Shown here piece after piece: positions 21,490-32,593 of a stretch of DNA of 64,000 nucleotides. How positions within the stretch are numbered: the first letter of the stretch is position 1; every line of letters starts with the position of its first letter. The translations under genes were made by a program, and so were the position numbers. Origin of the DNA: Mycoplasmataceae bacterium (GTDB taxonomy: Bacteria; Bacillota_I; Bacilli_A; Mycoplasmatales; Mycoplasmoidaceae); the NCBI GenBank assembly GCA_031282505.1, contig JAITDP010000005.1, positions 62,001 through 126,000 of the forward strand, in the 5' to 3' direction. The notes beneath the pieces are model-generated. The model had not been told where the DNA came from. It did no database searches and was given only the letters and a program-made list of their open reading frames with translations.

Positions 21490-21870
21490 CTATGCATTAG
21501 TTTCGGTAGTAGATTTTTTACCAGATTTAATACGTGCAGATTTACCGTGACGTTGTCTCATATAAGAAATATAGTTTCTTCGAACTTTACCAAGTTTTAC
21601 AACTTCAATTTTAACAATATTAGGATTGTTGATAGTGAATGAAATTTCAGAATTTATACCAGCTGTTTCACGACGTAAAATAAATGTTTTGTTTAATCCA
21701 CTTCCACGTACACGGATAACGATTCCAGATAATTTTTGAATACGAGTTTTGCTTCCTTCAATAATTTTAGAGTGAACTTTGATTTCATCTCCACTTTTAA
21801 AAGTAGGCAAATCGTTTCGAATTTGAGTTGCTTCTATTTTGTTAATAATTTGTTGTTTATTTAATTTCAT
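21490..21870 (-). CDS. rplS: 50S ribosomal protein L19
   Basis: 126 residues: PTFKSGDEIKVHSKIIEG, KLSGIVIRVRGSGLNKTFILRRETAGIN and the C-terminal VRRNYISYMRQRHGKSARIK are family hallmarks. L19 lies at the 30S-50S interface. It is 7 bp downstream of rpsR and 2 bp upstream of asnS on the same strand. Its usual neighbours rpsP, rimM and trmD are absent here. Confidence 0.97.
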   Translation of the reverse strand: MKLNKQQIINKIEATQIRNDLPTFKSGDEIKVHSKIIEGSKTRIQKLSGIVIRVRGSGLNKTFILRRETAGINSEISFTINNPNIVKIEVVKLGKVRRNYISYMRQRHGKSARIKSGKKSTTETNA

Positions 21871-21877
21871 TGTTTTA

Positions 21878-22117
21878 TTATTCCTTTACGAAAGGAAGTA
21901 AAGCTATTAATCGTGCACGTTTAATAGCGTTAGACACCATACGTTGGTGTTTAGCACATACATTGCTAATTCTTCTAGGTTTAATTTTTCCATTATAAGC
22001 GATAAAACGGTTAAGTAGTTCTACATTTTTATGGTCAATAAAATTAGTACCTGATACACAGAAGTAACAGTGGTGTTTAGTGTTAGATTTTATTTTAGAG
22101 TTGTCTTTGTTAATCAT
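21878..22117 (-). CDS. rpsR: 30S ribosomal protein S18
   Basis: 79 residues. It carries a CYFC...C zinc-type N-terminus and the conserved [32 protein letters not shown] core that contacts S6 and the platform rRNA. The start overlaps the ssb stop (TAATG). S6-SSB-S18 order is the classical bacterial arrangement. Confidence 0.97.
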   Translation of the reverse strand: MINKDNSKIKSNTKHHCYFCVSGTNFIDHKNVELLNRFIAYNGKIKPRRISNVCAKHQRMVSNAIKRARLIALLPFVKE

Positions 22118-22548
22118 TATGCGTTTCCTTTCTCGTTATTTAACAAGTTAGTTAGATCATCAATGCTGCTATCGTTTGTGTTTTTTGATAAATCATTAGC
22201 GGTTTCATTAAAAATTTTATTGAATTCTGGATTTGCAGTTGGTTTTGCTTTAGCTAAAGAGTTAATAGATTCAATAACGATGTCTGTAGCAAATTGTTGT
22301 TTACCTTCTCTTGTAACATATTCTCTACGTGTTAATCTGCCATCGATAGCAACAAGATCACCTTTTTTAAGATATTGTTCTATAAAAGTAGCATTTCTAT
22401 CTCAAGCGCTACATTGGAAAAAATATGAGTTATTTTTGTTGTAAGAATCATTTACAGCGATTGAAATATTAACAAGATTATTTCCCTTGGATGTAGTTTT
22501 GATTATTGGATCGGTAGCAAGTCTACCTACTAAAAATACCTTATTCAT
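22117..22548 (-). CDS. ssb: single-stranded DNA-binding protein
   Basis: 143 residues with UGA as Trp: OB-fold start [49 protein letters not shown] short acidic/Asn-rich tail follows. The tail ends NNEKGNA, not the DDDIPF-like tip that most bacterial SSBs use to recruit partners, so tail-mediated interactions may differ. It has a strong SD (GGAGGA) and overlaps the end of rpsF by 8 bases. Confidence 0.95.
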
Positions 22549-22999
22549 TTTCTATAACATCCTCCTCTTCAACCAATGAGTTAATATCAAGAATTGATGA
22601 TGCAGAAGTGATTGAGTTTTTTTGTTTTCATTCTTCTTGATATTTAAGATATTTTTTATGTGCAATTTCAGCTTTAGCAATTTTTTTAGGATTAACTGAA
22701 GCGTTGTAACCATAAGATTTTGTGATATTGATAATTAAACAACGTAAAACTTTATCATTAATATTCGCTAATCTTCTAAATTCCTCAATGTTCTCGGTTT
22801 TGTCAGATTCAAAAGTAAAGATGTAGTAATAAGCATTAGTTTCTTTTTTGATACGATAAGCCATCAAACGGTTACCTCAATTATCTTGCTTAAAATTTTT
22901 TTCTTTTTTAATTAAATCAATCAATTCTTTGATAGAAGAAAAAGCTTCGTCTTCTGAAAGGCTACCTCTTACTAATAAATCGATTTCGTATTTTACCAT
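22541..22999 (-). CDS. rpsF: 30S ribosomal protein S6
   Basis: 152 residues with UGA as Trp. The ferredoxin-like S6 core is KYEIDLLVRGSLSEDEAFSSIKEL ... NWGNRLMAYRIKKETNAYYYIFTFES ... RRLANINDKVLRCLIINI. The C-terminal extension of about 50 residues is acidic and rich in Glu/Ser, as in several Mollicutes. It is the first gene of the S6-SSB-S18-L19-asnS run. Confidence 0.95.
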
Positions 23000-23077
23000 G
23001 TTCTTTTGGATTGTGTCTTACGACAAGTAACATTTATAATGTATGTTTATATTATATATAAAGATACAATTATTAGA

Positions 23078-25648
23078 TTATTTCTTGATTTTTTTCAATA
23101 TTGCTTCAACTTGCATATATTGTCTCATATATTCACGTTGTTTTTCTTCTTCGATTTTTACTTTTTCTTTTGACGCTTTTTTTATAAACTCTTGGTTTGA
23201 CAATATTCTAGCAGATCTATCTAATTCATTTTTGAGTTTTGACAATAATATTTCATTTTTTCTTATTTCATCATTTTTATTTGACAAATTTGATACAATT
23301 TCGATTGTAAAACCATTTTCAACAAAAATTTCTTTAATTTCAGAATCTCTTAAATTAGATATTTTGTTGATATTTGTGAAAAATTTATTCAATTTTAAAT
23401 TTAATAATTTGATATCATATTTTTGTTCTGTAACAATGTTGATGTTAATTTCTTTTGAAAGAGGAAGAGAATTTTTTATACGTAAAGTTTTTATAGACTG
23501 AAATATTTTAATTAAAAGCAACGCATCTGTGTGTTTTGTAGCGACTTTAATAGGAGTTGTTAATATTTTTTCAACCATAATACTTTTTTTGTCTTTGTAT
23601 TTGTCTTGATATATGTACTCAGTAACAAAAGGTATGAATGGGTGAAGCATTATCAAAATTTGTTTATAAATATAATTTATAACTTTTTTAGTTTCAGGAT
23701 TGTTAGATATTTTTGTTAATTCCAAATAAGTATTACAGAAAGTTTCTCAAGTAAAATCTAAAATATTTTTTCAAGCAAAAGCAAAAGCAAATTTATCCAT
23801 GTTTTTTTTGTAAACAGTTAATACCTTATTAAATTCATTGATGATTCATTTATCAACGTAATCAATTTTTTCAACATTAATTTTTGTATCAGGAATATTT
23901 GATACCAAATTGTTAGCGTTTCATAATTTGTTGATGAAATTACGATTGTTAATTATTTTAATTTCATCAAAAATTAAGTCTTCACCGTTGTTAGCACCTG
24001 AAATTAATGTTGCGCGTAAGGAATCTGCACCATATTTTGAAATCATATCATCAGGGTCAATACCATTGCCTGCACTTTTTGACATTTTTTTATTATTTTT
24101 ATCGCGGATAAGACCAGTTAATACAATGTTTTTAAGTGATACAGTATTATCTATAAATGAGCATTGAAATAACATTCTTGCTACTCAAAAGAAAATAATA
24201 TCTCAGCCTGTTAATAATACATCGATAGGATAGAAATCACTAGTCATTTTTTTATAAGCACCATATTTTGTAGTTGCTAAAGGCCATAGTCCTGAACTAA
24301 ATCATGTATCTAATACACTTGTTTCACGTACATAATCTTTGACATTTTTTGGCGGAACAACATCAACATATATTTTTTTTGTTTTTTTATGAAACCATAC
24401 TGGTATTTGGTGGCCTCACAATAATTGACGACTAATGCATCAGTCTTCTGTTTTATTTAATCATTCATTCATAACGTTTTTAAATCGAGGTGGAAAATAG
24501 CTAGGTTCGTGATTTTTAAGTAATTTTTTTAAATTTCCAACAATTGGAGACATTTTAACAAATCATTGTAATGAAAGCAATGGTTCGATAACTTCACCTG
24601 TTCTTTCACTTTTACCAACATTATGTAAATGTGGTTTTGCTTCTATTAAATGTCCTAATTTTTCAAGAGCAGCAACAATACATTGACGCGCTTCTATACG
24701 GTCAAATCCTTCAAAATTCATAATTTTTGTATTAGCATTTTTATTTAATTTCCCATCTGGATTAATACAAGAGACAAATTTAGTTATTTTATTTCGTTTA
24801 GCAATGGCATAGTCTTCAAAAGAATGAGCGGGAGTACATTTCATAACGCCTGTTCCAAAATCAATTTTAATATCTTCATCAGCAATCATTTTAAGTTTTT
24901 TATTGTTAACTGGGTTGATGAAATTTTTTCCAAGAAATTTTATATATCGTTTATCTTTAGGGTTAACTACTAAATTTGTATCAGCAAACATTGTTTCTGG
25001 TCTTGTAGTTGCAACAATAACAAATGTGTGTTTATCACCTTCAAGAAAATATTTAAAATATCACATAGTTCCTTTAGTTTCTGTTTTAATGTTTTCTAAA
25101 TCACTAATTGCAGATTGTAATTTAATATCTCAATTAACTAATTTATTTGCTTGGTAGATTAAACCTTTGTCGTAAAGTTTTTTAAATTCCAAAGCAATTA
25201 AATCATTTACGTTTTTATCTAGCGTAAATGTTTCGTATTTGTAATTTAATGCCAACCCCAAACTTTTCCATTGTTTGTGAATGTGATTTGATTGTGCTAA
25301 TGCTCATACATTTAATTCTTTTAAAAATTGTTTGTCAGTCATTTTGTTTCTATCAACTTTATTTTCAACTAAAATTTTTTCAAATTTTGTTTGTGTAGAA
25401 ATACCTGCATGATCTGTGCCAGGTATGAAAAAAGTACGATAGCCTTGAATTTTTTTATATCGAATAATACAGTCTTGTAGGGATGTTCCTCATGCATGTC
25501 CTAAATGTAATTTTCCTGTAATGTTTGGCGGTGGCAATAAAACAGAAAAATTTTTTGTATTTTTTGATTTTGGTATTAGATCAAATAAATTATTTTTAAG
25601 TCAAAAATCATATAATTTTTTTTCAACTTCACTATGGGAATATATCAT
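23078..25648 (-). CDS. valS: valyl-tRNA synthetase
   Basis: 856 residues with many UGA Trp codons; class I synthetase. The HIGH-type motif is LHLGHAWGTS after PPPNITGK, the CP1 editing domain follows, and the KMSKS motif is NKKMSKSAGNGIDPDDMISKYGADSLRATL. The C-terminal ~60 residues form the coiled-coil arm (Lys/Glu-rich, FVENGFTIEIVSNLSNK...). This pattern is specific for ValRS. It is slightly shorter than the E. coli enzyme. gpsA lies immediately upstream on the same strand, 18 bp away. Confidence 0.96.
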
Positions 25649-25666
25649 GATAAAATTATATTAATT

Positions 25667-26650
25667 TTATTGCTTTTGAGTTAATAAAGACAATAGTGAA
25701 TTTATTTTATTGTTATTTTTAGTGTTGACAATTATTTTTGAAATACTAAACAATATAGGGAAGTTTTTTTCATTTAGGATATCAATATTGGATTTTAAAA
25801 TTTGCTTAGCACTTTCGATACCTTCTATAGTTTTAATATTGCTTTGTTCTTTTGAAACAAGTGACATTCCATATCTATAATTACGAGACTTTTCTTGAGT
25901 TGCGGTTAGACACAGATCACCAATACCGCAATATTGGAAAAAGTCATTGCCAAAATTTTTATAAACTTCATTGCATATTTTTGTAAATACAAGAAATTTA
26001 GTGTTTTCTGCATGATATTTTTGTCAGACACTACCCATTAATATTGCATAAATATTTTTGATAATAGATAGTATTTGCATATTTTTTGTATTGTTAATTT
26101 TAACTACTGAGAAATTTTTGTTTGCTTTGTTAAATAAAATAGCTGTTTTATTAATGTCTGTTTTATTATTTCCACTTATGTTTACTGTTGTTGGCAACGA
26201 ACGAAACATTTCATCTGCATAACTAGGGCCAGCAAGTGAAATAAAATGAAGAGTTGGAAAATATTTTTTGAATCAATCACTTCATAATGTGCCTTCACTA
26301 CTAAAGCCTTTAGCGATATTTATGAATATAGGATTATTTATTAACATTTTTTGAATCTTAGTAACATTATCAGCAATGAATTTTGATGGGCAAGCTAATA
26401 CTATGTAATCTGGTTTTTGAATTAAACATTTTTTCAGATCAAGTGAAACCATGTCAATTTTACGTCCAAATTTTTCATTGGGAAAATATTTTGTATTTTG
26501 TTGTTTTAAAATATCATTAAATTCTGCTTCTCCAACACAATAAAATAAAATTTTAACATTATTGCCTTTTTGTGTTAAAAAACAATTTGCTAAAGCTGAT
26601 GCGAAAGCACCCGAACCAATGAACAATAATTTTATTGATTTTTTGTCCAT
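25667..26650 (-). CDS. gpsA: glycerol-3-phosphate dehydrogenase [NAD(P)+]
   Basis: 327 residues with UGA as Trp. NAD-binding GSGAFASALA at the N-terminus, LAGPSYADEM in the centre, and the C-terminal GIGDLCLTATQEKSRNYRYG and IEGIESA segments are family hallmarks. It makes sn-glycerol-3-phosphate for phospholipids, consistent with pgsA and cdsA in the window. The frame is open upstream of 26650, but those codons cover the promoter shared with tsaD. Confidence 0.92.
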
Positions 26651-26676
26651 TGTATTACATACATTATAATTATTCA
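26651..26676. promoter_or_regulatory. bidirectional ATTATAAT promoter, gpsA / tsaD
   Basis: The self-complementary box at 26663-26670 gives a plus TATAAT exactly 6 nt before tsaD and a minus TATAAT 12 nt before gpsA. Confidence 0.65.
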
Positions 26677-27591
26677 ATGTCAAATATTCTTGCGATTGAA
26701 ACCAGTTGCGATGATACATCAATCGCTTTGGTTAAGGATGATAAAATAGTTAGTTGTGCTGATTCATCGTCAATTAAAGAGTACAGCCAATATGGTGGAA
26801 TTGTTCCCGAATTAGCATCAAGAATGCACGAACAAAACATTGTAAAAGTTTTTGAAGAGTGTATAAAAGATACTCCTATCGAATCAATCACTCACATTGC
26901 TTATACATCACATCCCGGTCTCCCCGGAAGTCTGCATGTTGGAAAGGTTTTTGCAAAGACAGTATCTTTTTTATTAGATAAACCATTGCTGGCAATAGAT
27001 CATATGATGGGTCATGCATTTAGTTACGCCATTGATAAAAAACAAATAATTAAATTTCCTTTATTAAGTCTTGTAATTAGTGGTGGAAATACTATTTTAT
27101 ATAAATTTGAGTCATTAACAGAATATACAATCATCAATAAAACTACCGATGATGCTGTTGGTGAATGCCTTGATAAAATTGGTAGAGCACTAGAACTGCC
27201 ATACCCTGGTGGAATTAGTTTAGACAAACAATATGATAGCAGTAAAATTATTCCAACAATACCACATTTGGAATATTCAAGGAATTTTAGTTTTAGTGGA
27301 ATAAAAAGTTTTTCACACACTCTTATAAATAAAAAAAATATTGATAAAATTGCAATTGGAAGTTCGTGTCTTGAATGGTGTGTAGATGATATTATCATCA
27401 AACTACTTGGTTATTCTAAACAATACAATATTAAAAATATTGCTATAGGCGGTGGGGTCGCAGCTAATAATTTATTAACCTCTAAATTAAAAAAAATCAA
27501 AGAAATAGATATACATATAACCGAAAAAAAATGCTGTGGTGACAATGGAGCAATGATAGGTTTTTATGCTTCTCTAATTACAAATGAATAA
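26677..27591 (+). CDS. tsaD: tRNA N6-adenosine threonylcarbamoyltransferase TsaD
   Basis: 304 residues. It completes t6A37 synthesis on ANN-decoding tRNAs together with TsaB and TsaE. Visible: N-terminal ILAIETSCDDTS, the metal-binding HMMGH motif (about 108-112), SGGNT, DDAVGECLDKIGRALELPYPGG, SFSGIKS and the C-terminal GGGVAANN ... DNGAMIG with the metal-binding Asp. It is slightly short but complete. The ATG at 26677 is preferred over upstream in-frame codons because it lies 6 nt from TATAAT and begins the family N-terminus. Its partner TsaB is fused to LspA at 41835-42917. Confidence 0.95.
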   Translation: MSNILAIETSCDDTSIALVKDDKIVSCADSSSIKEYSQYGGIVPELASRMHEQNIVKVFEECIKDTPIESITHIAYTSHPGLPGSLHVGKVFAKTVSFLLDKPLLAIDHMMGHAFSYAIDKKQIIKFPLLSLVISGGNTILYKFESLTEYTIINKTTDDAVGECLDKIGRALELPYPGGISLDKQYDSSKIIPTIPHLEYSRNFSFSGIKSFSHTLINKKNIDKIAIGSSCLEWCVDDIIIKLLGYSKQYNIKNIAIGGGVAANNLLTSKLKKIKEIDIHITEKKCCGDNGAMIGFYASLITNE

Positions 27592-28288
27592 AAACTTAAT
27601 AGAAAAATCAATTTCAGTTAATGGGATAAACTATAACTATAAGTTTTATTGTACATATAAGCGAAGCATTAGTATTTCGCTTAATAGAAAAAATGAAATA
27701 ATTGTTCGAGGAAGTAAATTATTTTCCAATGTTTATATAGAAAATTTTATTAAAAAACATATTGAAAAATTTGATGATCATAGAAAGTTAATTAATAATA
27801 ATCTTTTAATAAATTTAAATGAATATTTAATAATTGATAAGAAAAAATATATTTTGAAATGAATTGTAGATAAAAAAAACTTTTTTGTAAAACGCGGTGA
27901 CTGTTTTTACATTCACACGAAGAATGATAGAAAAAAAGACAAAATTTATATGATAAAATCAATATATTTTTTCTATACAAAAAAAATAATTTCAAATCTT
28001 GATAGGTATATAAACAATGTGTATAAAAATTTAGATATACCATTTGTTACAATAGATGCTAAATGGCTTGTTGGCAAATGAGGATATTGTAATGTAGTTA
28101 GAAGACAAATTTTTATATCTACATTATGTGCAGCGTTTAGCATCGACACTATTAAATACTTAATTGTTCATGAAATTGCCCATTTAAAACATCATGGGCA
28201 TGGAAAAGATTTTTGACAAACCGTTGCCTCTATAGTCCCAAATTATAAATTATTAAATAAAAATTTTAGACATATTAAAGTAATTTAA
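27584..28288 (+). CDS. YgjP-like metal-dependent hydrolase (DUF45)
   Basis: 234 residues with UGA as Trp. The zinc motif VHEIAHLKHHGHGKDFW (HExxH plus downstream His) near the C-terminus and the preceding WGYCN...I.IS.......IKYLIVHE pattern match the YgjP/SprT-like family. Members are variously described as metalloproteases or nucleotide pyrophosphatases; the substrate here is unknown. It overlaps tsaD by 8 bases. The extreme Lys/Asn/Ile content is typical of this genome. Confidence 0.82.
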
Positions 28289-28307
28289 TAAATATAATTA
28301 TTCTAGC

Positions 28308-28748
28308 ATGGCAAATAAAGATAGCAGTTGAATGGAAAAATTCAATAATGGTTTAAATGAATTACAAAAACTAATTTTGGATAAACGCTTTGAAGTTTCA
28401 AAAAATGTTGGGTATGAACCAGAAGATGTAGATCAATTTTTTGACGATGTTAAGAGTTATATTAAAGAAGTAAATGATGAAGTTAAGAGTTTGTTTGATA
28501 AAAAAGAAGCTATGAGAAATAAATTAGGCGAATACGAAGAAAAAATTAGATGTTTGACTTCTGATATTCAATCTCTAACAAAAGATATTGAATATTACAA
28601 AAATGAAGGGTACGGTAGTTTCCGTAGTCATGAGGAAAACAGTGGAATTGTAAAAGATCTTAAAAAAGACATTGAAGATTTAAAGCGAATTAATACTGAA
28701 TTACTACAAAGAAGTGGACTTAAAAACGACAATGATAAAAAAAATTAA
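28308..28748 (+). CDS. DivIVA/GpsB-like coiled-coil protein
   Basis: 146 residues. An N-terminal DivIVA-type domain is visible: LQKLILDKRFEVSKNVGYEPEDVDQFFDDVKSYI, including the GY-(D/E)P-x-x-VD-x-F motif. Two Lys/Glu-rich coiled-coil segments (about 58-105 and 115-140) follow. DivIVA proteins bind curved membrane or organise polar and septal growth; in a wall-less cell the role would be in cell shape or division. TATAAT ends 9 nt before the ATG. The end overlaps the Nfu gene. Confidence 0.72.
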
Positions 28749-28956
28749 AAAGGTAATAAACGACTTACGTGTTTACCTTGAAAATGATGGCGGCGATATG
28801 GAATATGTTGATTATGATAAAAAAAGCAAAATTTTGAAAATTAAAGTAAAAGGTGCCTGTGTTGGATGTGTTAATTTTGATGATACGTTTGAAAACGGTA
28901 TTAAACAAATAATATTAGAGAAACTTTCCTTTGTTAAAGAGGTTGAGTTCATATAA
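28732..28956 (+). CDS. Nfu-type (NifU C-terminal domain) Fe-S carrier
   Basis: 74 residues. ENDGGDMEYVDYD ... IKVKGACVGCVNFDDTFENGI contains the CxxC (C-V-G-C) that binds a [4Fe-4S] cluster between two monomers. A GTG six codons upstream (28714) is an alternative start, but the ATG fits the domain boundary. It overlaps the DivIVA-like gene by 17 bases and lies 8 bp before argS. It could carry clusters made by the SufC system. Confidence 0.88.
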   Translation: MIKKIKKVINDLRVYLENDGGDMEYVDYDKKSKILKIKVKGACVGCVNFDDTFENGIKQIILEKLSFVKEVEFI

Positions 28957-28964
28957 TTTATTAA

Positions 28965-30632
28965 ATGGTACATTTAACTATAATTGATCATTTAGAAAAG
29001 ATTATTAAACGCGTTGTATTGAGCAACTTGTCATTTGTTTACAGCGCAAACATTGAAAAATCTAAATTCAAAATAAATATTGAAAAAATTAAAAATGCTT
29101 CTTTGGGTGATTACACAACAAAGTTTTTACTTTCTTTAAAACTTCCAGCTTCTTCAGTAGAAACTTATGTAAAATATTTTAAAAAGAAATTATTATTAAA
29201 AAAAAATGTCTTTAAGTCAATTGAATACGTTGCTCCTGGATTTTTAAACATTAAATTAAACGATGGATTTTTAAACAAATACATTGAAAATGCATATAGC
29301 AGTGGAAAAAAATATGGTAGTTTATCTAAAAAATCTACTTTCTATAACATTGAATTTGTTTCAGCGAACCCTACTGGATACATGCACTTAGGACATGCTC
29401 GTAATGCGGCTTATGGAGATACATTAGCAAATATTTTTACCAAATGTGGAATTTCTGTTAATCGTGAATTTTTTATTAATGATGGTGGAAATCAAATTAA
29501 TAATTTAGCTCAAGCTGTTTATATACGTTATTTGCAATTAAATAATATTTCCATTGAACTTCCAGAAGATTCATATCACGGACAAGAAATTATTACTATA
29601 GCAAAGAAAATTTTAGAAATGAATGGTGATAAATTTGTTAAAAATCATAGACTTTCTGATAGTGAATTACAATATTTCAAAACCACCTCTACAAATTACA
29701 TGATTGACGAAATCAAAACAACATTAAAAGATTTTGGTGTAGTTTTTGATATATGATTTCGTGAATCTAATATTTATAAAGATAATTTAATATCTCATGT
29801 ATTAAAGCAACTTAAACCTTACTTATACAAAAGCGAAGGAGCAACTTTTCTAAGAACTACAGATTTTGGTGATGATAAGGATCGTGTTTTAATTAAAAGT
29901 GATGGTTCTTATACATACTTTACTCCAGATATTGCTTACCACCAAATAAAATTATTACGTGGCTATGATAAAATATTTGATATTCTAGGTGCTGACCATG
30001 CATCGTATGTTAAGCGTTTGGCTATTTCAATTGAAATGCTTGGTTCTCCTCAAGACAAACTACAAGTTTTGATTCAACAAATGGTTAAACTTACAAAGAA
30101 TGGCGAAGAATTTAAAATGTCAAAACGTAGTGGCAATTCTTTGACAATCATTGACTTAATTAAAACTATTGGAAGAGATGCAGCACGTTGATTCCTTGTT
30201 TCTACTTCATTAGATTCACATCTTGAAATCGATGTAGACAAGGTAAAATCAAATGATACCAATAACCCTATTTATTATGTTCAATATGCTCACGCTAGAA
30301 TAAATCAAATCATACTTAAAAATAATAAGTTAAAATTAACTAATAAATATGATTTATTAAATTTAGATATTGAAAGAGAAATTAAACTTCATATTCTATA
30401 CTACAAAAATACATTAATTCAAATTTCAAAAAAATATGACGTTCATTCTTTATGTAATTATTTAGTATATTTAGCTAGGTTATTCCACAGCTACTATGCT
30501 AGTAATCGTGTTATTGATGAAAATAAAAATAAATTATCTTCACAACGTTTAGCGTTTGTTAAATTAATTAAAAATGTTTTAGCTGATGGACTAACAATTT
30601 TAGGAATTGAACCAACAGATAAAATGCAATAA
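28965..30632 (+). CDS. argS: arginyl-tRNA synthetase
   Basis: 555 residues with UGA as Trp. N-terminal additional domain 1, then VSANPTGYMHLGHARNAAYGDTLANI (HIGH motif as HLGH). The MSKRSGNSLTIIDLI signature is the KMSKS-equivalent, and the C-terminal anticodon domain contains the PIYYVQYAHARINQI segment. All are diagnostic for ArgRS. The stop overlaps the next start by one base (TAATG). Confidence 0.96.
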
Positions 30633-31138
30633 TGATTTTGTTGAAAATAGTTGATGTTAGAGATAAACCAAAAAATGGATTTATTTATTTTGATGAAATA
30701 AAAAAAATTAAATCATACAAAGATAGACAATTAGCTATAGCATCGAAACAATTAAAAAATGGAGTAGAACGAAAGTTTTTTTCTATTTCTCATAGCTGAC
30801 CATTTTGTATTCTTGTCGAGAGCGATAAAAAAATTGGTATCGATATTGAAAACATGTGAAGAAAAATTAATTATTCAAAAATTTATAGAAAAAAAATTAA
30901 TCCTAATTCATGTTACATTAGCAGAGAAGGGTTTTTCAAGGAATGAACTATGCGTGAAGCTTATTATAAATTTTCTCAAGATGTTAATTATTTAAAAGCT
31001 AATATACAAGATATTCGTAGTTTAAATTGAACAATATGTGTGATCGAAGAAAGATTTATCATTTCTGTGTGTACAAGTGATGAATATGTTGATGAAATAA
31101 TGTGAAAATATATAAAAGTAGATCAAAGGACCGATTAA
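30632..31138 (+). CDS. Sfp-type 4'-phosphopantetheinyl transferase
   Basis: 168 residues containing several UGA Trp codons, which break the frame under the standard code. Motifs: FSISHSW (about 55-60), KKIGIDIENM (Mg-binding Asp and Glu) and FFKEWTMREAYYK (W-x-x-(K/R)-E-A-x-x-K), in the order and spacing of Sfp-type enzymes. These transfer phosphopantetheine from CoA to carrier proteins. It is shorter than classical Sfp (about 220-230 residues), lacking part of the C-terminal half. The likely target is the ACP-like protein at the left edge. It is coupled to argS (TAATG) and overlaps trmK convergently by 4 bp. Confidence 0.82.
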
Positions 31139-31794
31139 TTATTAATAATTGCTTCTATTTTTTTAACAATTGCTTTGTGTTTGCTAGAAGAACTTAATTT
31201 GTATAAATTTTTATATTTTTTTAATGTATATTGCAAATATTCAACAAAATTGATATCTTTATTTTTTAAATTTATTGGTCCAAATAAAATATCATTCTTG
31301 TTTTTAATTGTAATTCCTTTGTTTTTACTAAACTCAATTAAGTGGTAAAATCGTTTATTTTCATGTATAACCGCTTCATTACTAATTTTGTATTTGTATT
31401 TATAGATGTATTTTCTAATATATTCATCGTGGTTATTTGATACAACAATATATGAATTAATATTTTTAACTGTGCTATTATTAATAATGTCAACTATTGT
31501 ATTTCCACCTAAGCCAGAAATTATACAATAATCAATTTTTTTAGCAATATCTATTTTGTACAATCCATCATTTACTATGTTTTTTGTTTTATTTAATAAA
31601 TGAAATTTTTTTAAATTTTCTATTCCTTTATTTAATGGCTCAGATTTTATATCGATGTTGTAAGCAAATTTTGTATTTCCATTCAATAACGCATTGATAG
31701 CAGTAAGGCAATGGTCACAACCAACATCAACTATAACATTATCCTTTTTTGTTAACAATTGAACAATTGCATTTAAACGTTTAGATAGCTTCAT
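31135..31794 (-). CDS. trmK: tRNA (adenine22-N1)-methyltransferase TrmK
   Basis: 219 residues. The Rossmann AdoMet motif is VIVDVGCDHCLTAI; CIISGLGGNTIVDIINN matches the TrmK catalytic region, followed by SNNHDEYIRKYI and HLIEF. The C-terminal ~50 residues form a Lys-rich helical domain. The start at 31794 (MKLSKRL) is typical of the family; an ATG at 31818 would add eight residues. It overlaps the end of ybeY by 14 bases. Confidence 0.9.
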   Translation of the reverse strand: MKLSKRLNAIVQLLTKKDNVIVDVGCDHCLTAINALLNGNTKFAYNIDIKSEPLNKGIENLKKFHLLNKTKNIVNDGLYKIDIAKKIDYCIISGLGGNTIVDIINNSTVKNINSYIVVSNNHDEYIRKYIYKYKYKISNEAVIHENKRFYHLIEFSKNKGITIKNKNDILFGPINLKNKDINFVEYLQYTLKKYKNLYKLSSSSKHKAIVKKIEAIINN

Positions 31795-32185
31795 GAACAA
31801 TTTTTTCTTGTAAATCAAACATTTGTTTTGTATTTATTTTGTTATTGTGGTCATACCCTAGTAAATGTAATAGTCCATGAGTAAAAAGTAAACATATTTC
31901 ATATATTTCGTTTTTGTTTTGTTTTTTTGCATATTGATAAGCAATAAAAATTTCACCAATTAATTGACTATTATTTATAGAGAAGCTTAAAACATCTGTA
32001 ACTTTGTCAATGTTCCTATATTTTTTATTAAGTGAGCGAATCTTGTTATCACTAACTATGTTAACTTCAAAAAAAATTTCTTTTTTATTTTTTTGATTTT
32101 TAGATACAATTTTTGCTATTTTTTTAAAGTATTCATTGTATTTATTTGAAAACTTTAAATTTGCATTTAATTGAAAGTTAATCAT
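31781..32185 (-). CDS. ybeY: endoribonuclease YbeY
   Basis: 134 residues. TDVLSFS and the zinc motif THGLLHLLGYDH (H-G-x-L-H-L-x-G-Y-D-H) are diagnostic. YbeY takes part in 16S 3'-end maturation and ribosome quality control. It lies 6 bp downstream of rpsI on the same strand. Confidence 0.95.
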   Translation of the reverse strand: MINFQLNANLKFSNKYNEYFKKIAKIVSKNQKNKKEIFFEVNIVSDNKIRSLNKKYRNIDKVTDVLSFSINNSQLIGEIFIAYQYAKKQNKNEIYEICLLFTHGLLHLLGYDHNNKINTKQMFDLQEKIVHEAI

Positions 32186-32191
32186 AAAAAA

Positions 32192-32593
32192 TTAACGTTT
32201 AACGAATTGTGGACTTCTTCTTGCACCGTATTTACCAGGTTTCTTTCTTTCTTTAACTCTTCTGTCAACAGTTGTTAGTTTTTTAAGTTTTAGCTCTGGT
32301 TTTAATTCTTTGCTTGATTCAATTAATGCACGTGCGATTGCTAAACGGATCGCACCAGCTTGTCCACCAAATCCACCACCAGAAACTTTAATTGAAACTT
32401 CAATTGAACCAATTTTTTCTTTTACAAGAGCTAAAGGTTGTTCCATATCTTGAATAATTATTTTGTTAGGAAAATATTCACTAGGTTGTTTTCCGTTAAC
32501 TGTAATTTTATTAACATCACCTTCGATTGTTTTAAGAATAACTTTAGCTACAGATGATTTACGACGACCAATAGCTTTTACAATATTTGACAT
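32192..32593 (-). CDS. rpsI: 30S ribosomal protein S9
   Basis: 133 residues with the family ends [12 protein letters not shown] and [14 protein letters not shown]; the C-terminal KR tail reaches the P-site t[26 protein letters not shown] is the central signature. It overlaps the rplM stop by one base. Confidence 0.97.
   Translation of the reverse strand: MSNIVKAIGRRKSSVAKVILKTIEGDVNKITVNGKQPSEYFPNKIIIQDMEQPLALVKEKIGSIEVSIKVSGGGFGGQAGAIRLAIARALIESSKELKPELKLKKLTTVDRRVKERKKPGKYGARRSPQFVKR

Noticed and set aside
23910-24167. apparent interruption of valS and other genes by stop codons
   Set aside because: All such stops are UGA at Trp positions; with UGA read as Trp, valS, dnaJ, rpoC, secA and others are intact, so none is a pseudogene.
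27024-27401. 125-codon minus-strand ORF inside tsaD
   Set aside because: Antisense shadow of tsaD with no family signature.
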